From positions 1 through 8,467 of the forward strand of contig CALKAN010000406.1 of the NCBI GenBank assembly GCA_937983035.1: DNA of 8,467 nt, written 5' to 3'. A program made the translations under genes and the position numbers. Origin of the DNA: an uncultured Paenibacillaceae bacterium (lineage in GTDB: Bacteria; Bacillota; Bacilli; Paenibacillales; CALAME01). Positions within the stretch are counted from its first letter, which is position 1. Each line of letters starts with the position of its first letter. Below are positions 1-6,140 of this stretch, in pieces. The notes under the pieces were generated by a model. It had not been told where the DNA came from and searched no databases. It saw only the letters and a list, made by a program, of their open reading frames with translations.

Positions 1-515
1 GTCGAACAGTCGATTTCCGCAATACGGTGATCATTATGACATCGAACGTCGGAGCCGAAATGATTCGCAGAAACTCAACGCTCGGTTTCACGGCTGAACA
101 AGATGCAGGCACAGAGTACAATGCGATGAAAGACAAAGTGATGGAGCAGCTGAAGAAGAGCTTCCGTCCGGAATTTTTGAACCGGATCGACGAGATTATC
201 GTATTCCATTCTTTGGAAGAGAAGCATATTGCCGAGATCGTGACCTTGATGGCCGAAGATCTGAGAAAACGTCTGCTGGAACAAGATGTAGACTTTGAAC
301 TGACGGAAGCAGCGAAGAAGTTCTTGGCGAAAGAAGGATTCGATCCGAATTACGGCGCCAGACCGCTGCGCAGAGCGATCCAGAAGCATATCGAAGACCG
401 ATTGTCGGAAGAATTGCTGAAAGGCAATATCAGCAAAGGGGATTCGGTCATCATCGATGAAGTTGACGGAGAATTGCAAGTGCGGCTTGCAAACAAGGTA
501 GCTCAACAATCATAA
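1..515 (+). CDS. clpC: ClpC, AAA+ unfoldase subunit of the Clp protease, C-terminal 170 residues (5' truncated by window)
   Basis: The reading frame is open from base 3 and gives the last 170 residues of a protein of roughly 800. ClpC is an HSP100 ATPase that unfolds proteins and feeds them into ClpP in the cytoplasm. Seen in the sequence: the end of the second AAA+ domain with its sensor-1 strand (VIIMTSNVGA, bases 27-56), the RPEFLNRID motif (bases 165-191) typical of Clp/HSP100 D2 domains, and the sensor-2 GARPLRR motif (bases 355-375), followed by the small C-terminal D2 subdomain. Stop TAA is at 513-515. The Walker motifs, N domain and MecA-binding region lie outside the window. ClpC is preferred over ClpB or ClpE because of close similarity to the Bacillota ClpC end and because radA follows a few genes later. 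A strong terminator closes the unit 16 bases downstream, so transcription is not meant to run on into radA as it does in Bacillus. Confidence 0.95.
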   Translation, partial: RTVDFRNTVIIMTSNVGAEMIRRNSTLGFTAEQDAGTEYNAMKDKVMEQLKKSFRPEFLNRIDEIIVFHSLEEKHIAEIVTLMAEDLRKRLLEQDVDFELTEAAKKFLAKEGFDPNYGARPLRRAIQKHIEDRLSEELLKGNISKGDSVIIDEVDGELQVRLANKVAQQS

Positions 516-531
516 TGTTGGCATGCATGAT

Positions 532-581
532 GCCGGCCTGGTTGAATCCTTTCTGCGGGATTCATTCCGGGCCGGCTTTTT
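532..581 (+). terminator. Rho-independent terminator of the clpC unit
   Basis: GCCGGCC (532-538) pairs perfectly with GGCCGGC (570-576). The stem extends through a T-G wobble and two more G-C pairs (539-541 with 567-569). After a small internal loop a second helix forms between GAATCC (544-549) and GGATTC (558-563), with an 8-base loop. Five T residues follow at 577-581. This is a textbook intrinsic terminator, 16 bases after the clpC stop. Confidence 0.93.
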
Positions 582-604
582 GTGCATGGAATTTGTGCTA
601 TAAT
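577..604 (+). promoter_or_regulatory. Extended -10 promoter of the araC-family gene
   Basis: A perfect -10 box TATAAT (599-604) is preceded by TGC (596-598), giving a full extended -10 element. The best -35 placement is TTTTTG at 577-582 with a 16-base spacer, which is poor, as is usual for extended -10 promoters. The -35 region falls exactly on the T-tract of the clpC terminator, so terminator and promoter are back to back. Transcription would start near 611, leaving a leader of about 50 bases that contains the GGAGG ribosome binding site at 645-649. Confidence 0.72.
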
Positions 605-659
605 GAAATCAAATTGCGCTGTCGGGGTCCATGACTTCAAACATGGAGGATGGTTGGAA

Positions 660-1502
660 ATGAATGCGCTGTATCCGCTGATTGACCGATTTAAGTATCG
701 CCATTCCGTTGTAAACAAGTCATCGCTTCCTTATTTTTTCCATACTCACCCTAAGTACGAAATTTATTATTTTCACAGCGGCAATTGTCAATATAAGCTG
801 GGCAATCGGACGATTGATTTAGTGCCTGGAGATCTGATTGTGATGAACGGCATGACAGAACACGGCCCAGTCGTCAATCTGAATGAGCCGTACGTTCGCA
901 CGATGCTGCTGTTCGACAAAGCTTATATTAAACCGCTTCTTAACGATCCGGATGCGGTGGATGTGTTAATGCCGTTTGAGGAAATGGGCAATGTTCATTT
1001 GCGATTGGAAAGCGGCGTGAAGGAAGAACTGGAGCATATTCTCGGCCGCATGATTAATTTTTATCGCAAGTCGGATCCGGTCGCATATAATCGGTTGAAG
1101 ATGGCTTTCATGGACTTGCTGCTGCTGATTTATGAGCAAAGCCAAAAGCTGGCTGCGGCGAGCCCGCTTGCAGGCAAGGAGAAAAGCATCCAAAAAGTTC
1201 TTGCTTTCCTTGAGCAAAACTACACGAAGCCGATTACGATGAATTTATTGGAGGAGAATCTGCATATCAGCCGCTTTTATTTAATGCGCATGTTTAAAGA
1301 GCAAACCGGCATGACGGTATTTGACTATTTGAAACAGCGGAGAATTAATCAGGCCAAAATCATGCTGCGCTATGACCGGGACCGATCGGTCACCGATATT
1401 TGTTATCAAGTTGGGTTTAAGCATCCCGCGCATTTTTCCAGAACATTTAAACATTACGAGGGCGTATCGCCCGAACAATACCGCAAAATGGCGAGGCCAT
1501 AA
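660..1502 (+). CDS. AraC-family transcriptional regulator with N-terminal cupin sensor domain
   Basis: This 280-residue protein has the standard AraC/XylS layout. The N-terminal part (about residues 18-145) begins with a cupin-type sugar-sensing fold, with HTHPKYEIYYF at 28-38 and PGDLIVMNG at 56-64 followed by H68. The C-terminal part (about 175-278) holds two helix-turn-helix motifs: the first around 194-216 (LHISRFYLMRMF) and the second around 243-266 (VTDICYQVGFKHPAHFSRTF), ending in the family's conserved G-V-S-P-E-Q-Y-R. Start ATG 660 was chosen because GGAGG (645-649) lies 10 bases upstream. The longer frame from GTG 582 would start at the terminator T-tract and has no Shine-Dalgarno sequence. 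Proteins of this type commonly activate a neighbouring carbohydrate operon on binding a sugar. The inferred target is the propeller/lipoprotein operon immediately downstream. The ligand cannot be read from sequence. The gene appears monocistronic. Confidence 0.93.
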   Translation: MNALYPLIDRFKYRHSVVNKSSLPYFFHTHPKYEIYYFHSGNCQYKLGNRTIDLVPGDLIVMNGMTEHGPVVNLNEPYVRTMLLFDKAYIKPLLNDPDAVDVLMPFEEMGNVHLRLESGVKEELEHILGRMINFYRKSDPVAYNRLKMAFMDLLLLIYEQSQKLAAASPLAGKEKSIQKVLAFLEQNYTKPITMNLLEENLHISRFYLMRMFKEQTGMTVFDYLKQRRINQAKIMLRYDRDRSVTDICYQVGFKHPAHFSRTFKHYEGVSPEQYRKMARP

Positions 1503-1513
1503 TGCGGTTTTTT
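1481..1513 (+). terminator. Rho-independent terminator embedded in the 3' end of the araC-family gene
   Basis: CCGCA (1481-1485) pairs with TGCGG (1503-1507), and inside it ATGGC (1488-1492) pairs with GCCAT (1496-1500) around a GAG loop. The two helices are separated by a symmetric AA/AA internal loop. Six T residues follow at 1508-1513. The left arm and loop encode the last residues of the regulator (M-A-R-P), and the TAA stop (1500-1502) lies across the helix end and internal loop. The overlap with coding sequence leaves the regulator as its own transcription unit. Confidence 0.85.
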
Positions 1514-1718
1514 ATTTGCAAGCGCATTTCAACTCCTGGGCGCAAAATAACGGATGATGAAAATCAGCAGTAACGGTCATGCACGATGGAAAAAACAGCA
1601 GGCAAAGTTAAGCAGACTTGGCAGGATTCATTTAAACTATGAATAGATGATGATGAGAGAGGAGGGGCGTTTCGTTCCATAGATATAGAGAGAACCTTTT
1701 ATTTGCTGCGGATTGTTG

Positions 1719-1732
1719 TGACAGCGTTTTCA
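1719..1732 (+). promoter_or_regulatory. Putative cre site (CcpA catabolite-control operator)
   Basis: TGACAGCGTTTTCA matches the CcpA operator consensus TGWAANCGNTNWCA at all defined positions but one (C instead of A at position 4). It is a partial palindrome centred on the CG and lies 31 bases upstream of the propeller gene start. A position this close to the gene suggests repression by blocking RNA polymerase or the promoter in the presence of preferred sugars. The match is seen directly; binding by CcpA is inferred. Confidence 0.62.
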
Positions 1733-1746
1733 AAAAATGAACATGC

Positions 1747-1754
1747 AAGGAGGT
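1747..1754 (+). promoter_or_regulatory. Ribosome binding site fixing the propeller gene start
   Basis: AAGGAGGT is a perfect Shine-Dalgarno sequence. It lies downstream of two in-frame ATGs (1737 and 1743), so these cannot be the real starts. The usable starts are GTG 1761 (7 bases after GGAGG) and ATG 1764 (10 bases after). ATG 1764 was taken because ATG is the stronger codon and the signal peptide fits either way. Confidence 0.85.
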
Positions 1755-1763
1755 TCAAACGTG

Positions 1764-4622
1764 ATGAAAATCGGTTGGCGCTGTTTGATCAGTTTCGTGA
1801 TGAGTTTTTTGATTATTTTCGGGAGCGCCGGCGCCGCAGTGTTTGCGCATGAAGCTGGAGATGAAGATATGGATGCCGCATTGGCGAACGAAAATGAGTG
1901 GAGCAGCAATTTGGTGTTGAACGGCGGTTTTGAAGAGCCGCTGCAAGCTGGAAACATCCCCGGCTGGGCCATCAATGGCGGGGAAATCAGACCCGGCATT
2001 ACGGTAGAAGTGACGGATGAAATCAGTTACGCCGGAGATTACAGCATTTATATCGAGGATGCTGACGATGATGAGGCGGTCGTTGTTCATACTGAAGCGA
2101 TCCCGATTGAAGCTGGACAAACGTATGAGTTGGTGCTTCAAGCGAACGAAACATCAGGGACGGCTTATGTTGGTTTGCGGTATTATGCCACCGCTTCTGC
2201 TTCGGTTGTTTCAGGTTATGTCGGAACAGAATATGTCAAATTGTCTGAGGAGGATGAGTGGACAGAGGTCAAGTTGGAGGCGCGTGCGCCTGCCGAAGCG
2301 AATTTCGCCAGAGTTTTGTTGTATACGACCCGAGCTTCCACAGGGAAAATGTATATCGATGATGTGACGCTCACTTTGCAAGAAGAAGATGATTACGCGG
2401 ATATTGAATATGAATTAGAAAATCTCGGCTCGCAAGTGCATACGCTGAATACGCATCGCGCCGCATTTGGACGCGATGAAGCGGGCAGGCTGGTCGGCTA
2501 TTCGACGATGGTAGGCATTCCGGCAAAACTGTTGGTGATCGATATTGAGAATGATGAGCTGATCAAGCAAATCCCTATCGAAGATACGGTCGAAGGCCGC
2601 ACTTACGCGATGGAGTATGTGCGCGGATTGGTTGTGCAGCCGGATGGGACGGTGTACATGGCTGGAACGCCCAGCTATATGTTCAAGTACGTGCCTGGAG
2701 ATGACCGCGTTGAGTACATCGCGAATCTTCCCGGCAGACAAGTATTTGATATGACAGCAGGACCGGACGGCATCTTGATCGGCGGCACGTACAATCAGAG
2801 CGAGGCGTTTGAATACAATACAGCAACCGGTGTAATAACGAGTCTGGGCCGCATCATGGAAAATGAGTCTTATGCGTACTCGGTTGCTTATGACGCGAAG
2901 CGGGACGTCACGTATTTTGGCATCGGTTCCCACGCGCATTTGATTCGTTATGATCGAAAAACAGGGGAGAAAACGAATATTCCGCTGCCTGTATCTGCGA
3001 ATTTTGTTTTCGATTTAACCGTTTCAGGAGATAAGCTGTTCATGCGATTTTCACCGGGCAATGCGATTGCGATGGATTTGGAAACGCTTGAATTTGACGA
3101 GAATGATCAATATATTACTTCCCGGCTCATGTCCCAGCCGTCACCGGTCGATGGAAAGATTTATTACACTTCAAGAGATACGCTTGGATATTATGATCCC
3201 GACACTGCAACTTATCACTCGCTTGGACATCATACGGACGGCAATGCGTACGCTTATTCGTTTGAACAATTGGAAGATCCCCGTTTGCCGGGCTATACAT
3301 TGGTCGGCATCACGCGATACGCACGCGTATTTAAGTATAACTTGGAAACCGGTTATTTTCAGTTCCGAATTCTCGATATCGAAGGGGAGCCGACAGAACT
3401 GCAGACGGTCACGGTCGGGGAAGACGGGAAAGTTCATACGAGCGGTTATTTAACAGGCGGCAATGCCATCTATGATCCAGCGACGAATGAGACTGTGGAG
3501 TTCACGGATTTAACGCTGGCGCTCGGTCAGCAATTGCCGCAGACGGACCGAATATTTACGCATAAAGGCAAAGTATATTATGCGACATACCCGAATGCGA
3601 ACATATATGTGTTTGACCCGGCAAAGCCTTGGAATCGCACGGGATCAGATCCGAATCCGCGTCTATTGTTTACGGTCAATGATGTCGGCAACCAAGATCG
3701 AGCAAGAGGCATGGTCATTCCGGAGAAAGATTTGCTTGTCATCGGAACGGTGCCGAAATACGGCCATAATGGCGGAGCTTTTGTCCTTTACGATCTTGCG
3801 AACGATGAGAGGGAGGCATATTACAATATCGTTCCAGATCAAAGCATTACAGCGATGGCATACAAAGATGGTCTCATTTACGTCGGATCGAATATTTGGG
3901 GCGGCTTAGGGCAAGAGCCGGAGGCGGAAGAAGCGGTGTTGTTTATTTGGGACATTGAAAACAAAGAAAAAATATTCGAAACCGTTCCCGTTCCGGGCAA
4001 AACGGGCATTACAGAGTTGATCGTCGGGCCGGACGGCAACATATGGGGCTCGGCTGAAGGGGACTTGTTTATCTTTGATCCTGACGCAAGAGAAGTCGTC
4101 CATGCGCAGCAGTTGGTGAATCGTTCTTATAACGGAGCGGTTTGGCGCGACGCCCAATTTGAAGTCGGCACAGACGGCAATGTTTACGGCGTGCAGGCAG
4201 GAAGATTTTTCGTCATTGACGCCGAAACGAAAGAGATGAAAGTGATTCGCAATGAGGGCATCCGAAATTGGATGGCTCAGGACGAATACGGCCGCTTCTA
4301 TTTAACGGAAGGCGCAGATTTGCTGCGGCTTACGATTCCGCATTTGCTGGCGGAGCCGGTTACGCTTGAGTCATTGTCAGCCAAAACAGATCAGCATGCG
4401 GATGACGGGAAGATCGGGACGCCGCTGGCCGCACAGCTTCGAAACAGCTTGCGGCAAGCGAAACATCATTTGGATCAAGGGGACATCGCTCAAGCCATCT
4501 TTTTTGCAGAAAAGTTTGCGATGCATCTCAATCAGGAAGCGATGGCAAAGTTTATCGATGCAGATGTGAAAGCGGAATTGAACAGAGACATTCAAAAACT
4601 GATCAACAAACTAAGTCATTAA
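1764..4622 (+). CDS. Secreted multidomain protein: signal peptide, CBM, about 14 beta-propeller blades, FIMAH-like C-terminus
   Basis: The product has 952 residues. A signal peptide occupies residues 1-28 (basic start, hydrophobic core, cleavage after VFA). An acidic linker follows, then a jelly-roll carbohydrate-binding module of CBM4/9 type at about 49-205, opening NLVLNGGFEE and closing with YIDDVTL. Residues about 231-858 hold roughly 14 repeats of 40-50 residues. Each follows the pattern D-G-x-[IV]-Y-x-G then a hydrophobic strand ending in [YF]-D-[PL]-x-T, the usual look of propeller blades; examples are at 290-319, 457-488, 751-782 and 798-828. Fourteen units suggest two seven-bladed propellers, with a boundary near 540. 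Residues about 881-950 form a helical module resembling the FIMAH domain of secreted Bacillota proteins (EKFAMHLNQ at 916-924). No catalytic motif is recognised; a polysaccharide lyase, glycosidase-like or purely binding role are all possible. There is no sortase motif, so it is probably released or wall-associated through its modules. It likely forms an operon with the lipoprotein gene 46 bases downstream. Confidence 0.88.
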   Translation: MKIGWRCLISFVMSFLIIFGSAGAAVFAHEAGDEDMDAALANENEWSSNLVLNGGFEEPLQAGNIPGWAINGGEIRPGITVEVTDEISYAGDYSIYIEDADDDEAVVVHTEAIPIEAGQTYELVLQANETSGTAYVGLRYYATASASVVSGYVGTEYVKLSEEDEWTEVKLEARAPAEANFARVLLYTTRASTGKMYIDDVTLTLQEEDDYADIEYELENLGSQVHTLNTHRAAFGRDEAGRLVGYSTMVGIPAKLLVIDIENDELIKQIPIEDTVEGRTYAMEYVRGLVVQPDGTVYMAGTPSYMFKYVPGDDRVEYIANLPGRQVFDMTAGPDGILIGGTYNQSEAFEYNTATGVITSLGRIMENESYAYSVAYDAKRDVTYFGIGSHAHLIRYDRKTGEKTNIPLPVSANFVFDLTVSGDKLFMRFSPGNAIAMDLETLEFDENDQYITSRLMSQPSPVDGKIYYTSRDTLGYYDPDTATYHSLGHHTDGNAYAYSFEQLEDPRLPGYTLVGITRYARVFKYNLETGYFQFRILDIEGEPTELQTVTVGEDGKVHTSGYLTGGNAIYDPATNETVEFTDLTLALGQQLPQTDRIFTHKGKVYYATYPNANIYVFDPAKPWNRTGSDPNPRLLFTVNDVGNQDRARGMVIPEKDLLVIGTVPKYGHNGGAFVLYDLANDEREAYYNIVPDQSITAMAYKDGLIYVGSNIWGGLGQEPEAEEAVLFIWDIENKEKIFETVPVPGKTGITELIVGPDGNIWGSAEGDLFIFDPDAREVVHAQQLVNRSYNGAVWRDAQFEVGTDGNVYGVQAGRFFVIDAETKEMKVIRNEGIRNWMAQDEYGRFYLTEGADLLRLTIPHLLAEPVTLESLSAKTDQHADDGKIGTPLAAQLRNSLRQAKHHLDQGDIAQAIFFAEKFAMHLNQEAMAKFIDADVKAELNRDIQKLINKLSH

Positions 4623-4668
4623 ATCATGAAGAAAATTAACATAATTAACTATTTAGGGGGTTAAATGC

Positions 4669-6066
4669 ATGAGAACGAAAAAGAGAAACAGCATGGCAAA
4701 GATTTTGTGGATGGCTGTCATCGTCTTGCTTTCCTTGTTGCTTGCAGCTTGTTCAGGCGGAGAAGAGGCGGCTTCGACGCCTTCTCCGCCCGCATCGCAA
4801 GACAGTCGTCCTGCTGATTCAAGCAGCGATGCATCGAGTGGAATGGAAAACAGCGCAGATGAAGAAGACAACTTGTTCAGCATTCGAGAGGAACCGATTG
4901 AGCTGTTTTTTGCGCAAACGAGCAATGGCGGGGATCAGGCAACATTTGATGAACAGTTTGGGAACAAGCTGAAAGAACTGCTGCCGCACTATACATTTAC
5001 GTTTAAAGGGCGCGAAGGCAGCGGCATTTATGAAAGCTGGGTGGCATCAGGGGAACAGATCGATATTTTGCGCGCATCGATCGGCCATACGCCTTCCATG
5101 GTGCTGAGTTACGATTTGCAGCAGGATATCAGCGATTTAATCGAGAAATACAATTACGATCTCGACAAACTCGAGCCGTCAACGATTGAGGCGCAGCGCC
5201 AATACGGCGGGGAGATTTACGCACTGCCCATTAATACGACCTCACTCGCTTTATTTTATAACAAAGATATTTTTGATACGTTCGGCGTTGAATATCCGCG
5301 CGAAGGAATGACGTGGGATGAAGTGCATGATTTGGCAAGAGAAATGACTCGCGTGCATGAAGGCAGGCAAATTCGCGGCATGACGATGGCCTTCAATTAT
5401 ATGTTGTTTTTAAACCAGCTGTCTGTGCCGCATTTCGAGCCGGGAACGCACAATCCGAGTTTTACATCCGATGAATTTACAAAAGTGTTTGAAAATTTTA
5501 CGCGGTTTTTCAGAATTCCCGGAAATGAGATGACGAACGGGAAATACAGCCTGAATGACATGCAAAATCCTTTCCGCGAAGGAAATGTGGCGATGCTGAT
5601 GACGCTCAGCACGGCGAATTTTGAAGATCATATTAACTGGGATTTAGTGCAATTGCCGCATTTTGAGGAAAAAATGGGAATCGGGCCGCAATCGTATCCA
5701 ACTTATTTTTACATTACGAATTTGACTAAAAACAGAGATGCAGCCTTCCAAGTGCTGATGGCGGCAACTTCAGAAGAATATCAACGTTTTTTGGCTGAAA
5801 CAGGACGCATTCCGATCTTGAAGGACAGCGGTGAATTGTTAAAAGATTTTGCAAAAGACAATCCATTCTTGAGAGACAAAAACATTCAAGCGATCATTCC
5901 TGAGGTGTTCGCTGCGCCGACGGAGAAGACGCGATATCAAGGCTTGGCAGATGCGCAGCTGTTCAGAGCGCTTGAAGATTACGCTGCGGGAACGGACGTG
6001 AACACAGCGCTGCGCGAGGCGGAAGAAAGAGTAAGGCAAGAAATTGCTGCGCAAGAAGGAAATTAA
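4669..6066 (+). CDS. Extracellular solute-binding lipoprotein, family 1 (sugar ABC transporter type)
   Basis: This 465-residue lipoprotein has a basic start, a hydrophobic segment (residues 12-25) and a lipobox LAAC, with the lipidated cysteine at 28. A Ser/Asp/Glu-rich tether follows (about 29-70), then the binding domain. The signature of sugar-binding ABC proteins is present at 180-216: GGEIYALP, then LALFYNKDIFDTFGV, then MTWDE. Length and layout are normal for the family. The start ATG follows AGGGGG (4655-4660) at 8 bases. With only 46 bases after the propeller gene and no terminator between, the two are probably co-transcribed. The family normally delivers oligosaccharides to two permeases, but none is encoded here, because the next gene is convergent. 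It may share permeases and an MsmX-type ATPase encoded elsewhere, or act as a sensor subunit. The ligand is unknown; a glycan fragment handled by the propeller protein is the inference. Confidence 0.9.
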   Translation: MRTKKRNSMAKILWMAVIVLLSLLLAACSGGEEAASTPSPPASQDSRPADSSSDASSGMENSADEEDNLFSIREEPIELFFAQTSNGGDQATFDEQFGNKLKELLPHYTFTFKGREGSGIYESWVASGEQIDILRASIGHTPSMVLSYDLQQDISDLIEKYNYDLDKLEPSTIEAQRQYGGEIYALPINTTSLALFYNKDIFDTFGVEYPREGMTWDEVHDLAREMTRVHEGRQIRGMTMAFNYMLFLNQLSVPHFEPGTHNPSFTSDEFTKVFENFTRFFRIPGNEMTNGKYSLNDMQNPFREGNVAMLMTLSTANFEDHINWDLVQLPHFEEKMGIGPQSYPTYFYITNLTKNRDAAFQVLMAATSEEYQRFLAETGRIPILKDSGELLKDFAKDNPFLRDKNIQAIIPEVFAAPTEKTRYQGLADAQLFRALEDYAAGTDVNTALREAEERVRQEIAAQEGN

Positions 6067-6081
6067 ACTTAAATAAGCAAA

Positions 6082-6121
6082 GCAAAAGATGAGCCGGACT
6101 CCAAAGAGCCCGGCTCGTTTT
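6082..6121. terminator. Bidirectional rho-independent terminator between convergent genes
   Basis: GAGCCGG (6091-6097) pairs with CCGGCTC (6110-6116), with an inner CTC/GAG helix (6099-6101 with 6106-6108). On the plus strand it is followed by GTTTT, ending the lipoprotein transcript. Read on the minus strand it is followed by ATCTTTTG, which would end the fabV transcript. The hairpin lies 24 bases after the lipoprotein stop and 24 bases beyond the fabV stop, so it serves both. Confidence 0.85.
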
Positions 6122-6140
6122 GTGATCGAAATGGAGAAGA

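Larger units (their letters stand above)
1514..1760 (+). promoter_or_regulatory. Control region and leader of the propeller/lipoprotein operon
   Basis: This stretch of about 247 bases contains no gene. It lies between the regulator's terminator and the propeller gene, so it must hold that operon's promoter, but no convincing -35/-10 pair is visible. Candidates such as TATGAA near 1639 lack a -35 box at normal spacing, which would suit an activator-dependent promoter. The region carries a cre-like site (1719-1732), the operon ribosome binding site (1747-1754) and an orphan purine-rich GGAGGGG run near 1661-1667 with no usable start codon after it. AGCAG occurs three times (1566, 1597, 1611), too short to call as operators. 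Confidence 0.5.

Noticed and set aside
75..509. 144-codon frame opposite clpC
   Set aside because: This is an antisense shadow of the conserved ClpC C-terminus, with no start signal.
582..659. N-terminal extension of the AraC-family protein from GTG 582
   Set aside because: It would start inside the terminator/promoter overlap, upstream of the predicted transcription start near 611, and has no ribosome binding site. GGAGG at 645-649 points to ATG 660.
1566..1624. AGCAG repeats as AraC-family operators
   Set aside because: A five-base word at irregular spacing (31 and 14 bases) is expected by chance too often; no longer direct repeat supports it.
1737..1763. Longer start for the propeller protein at ATG 1737 or 1743
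   Set aside because: Both lie upstream of the perfect AAGGAGGT site at 1747-1754 and would add residues encoded by the ribosome binding site itself.
4623..4668. Terminator or promoter between the propeller and lipoprotein genes
   Set aside because: The short AT-rich TTAA-rich palindrome has no GC stem or T-tract, and no -35/-10 pair is visible, so co-transcription is the simpler reading.
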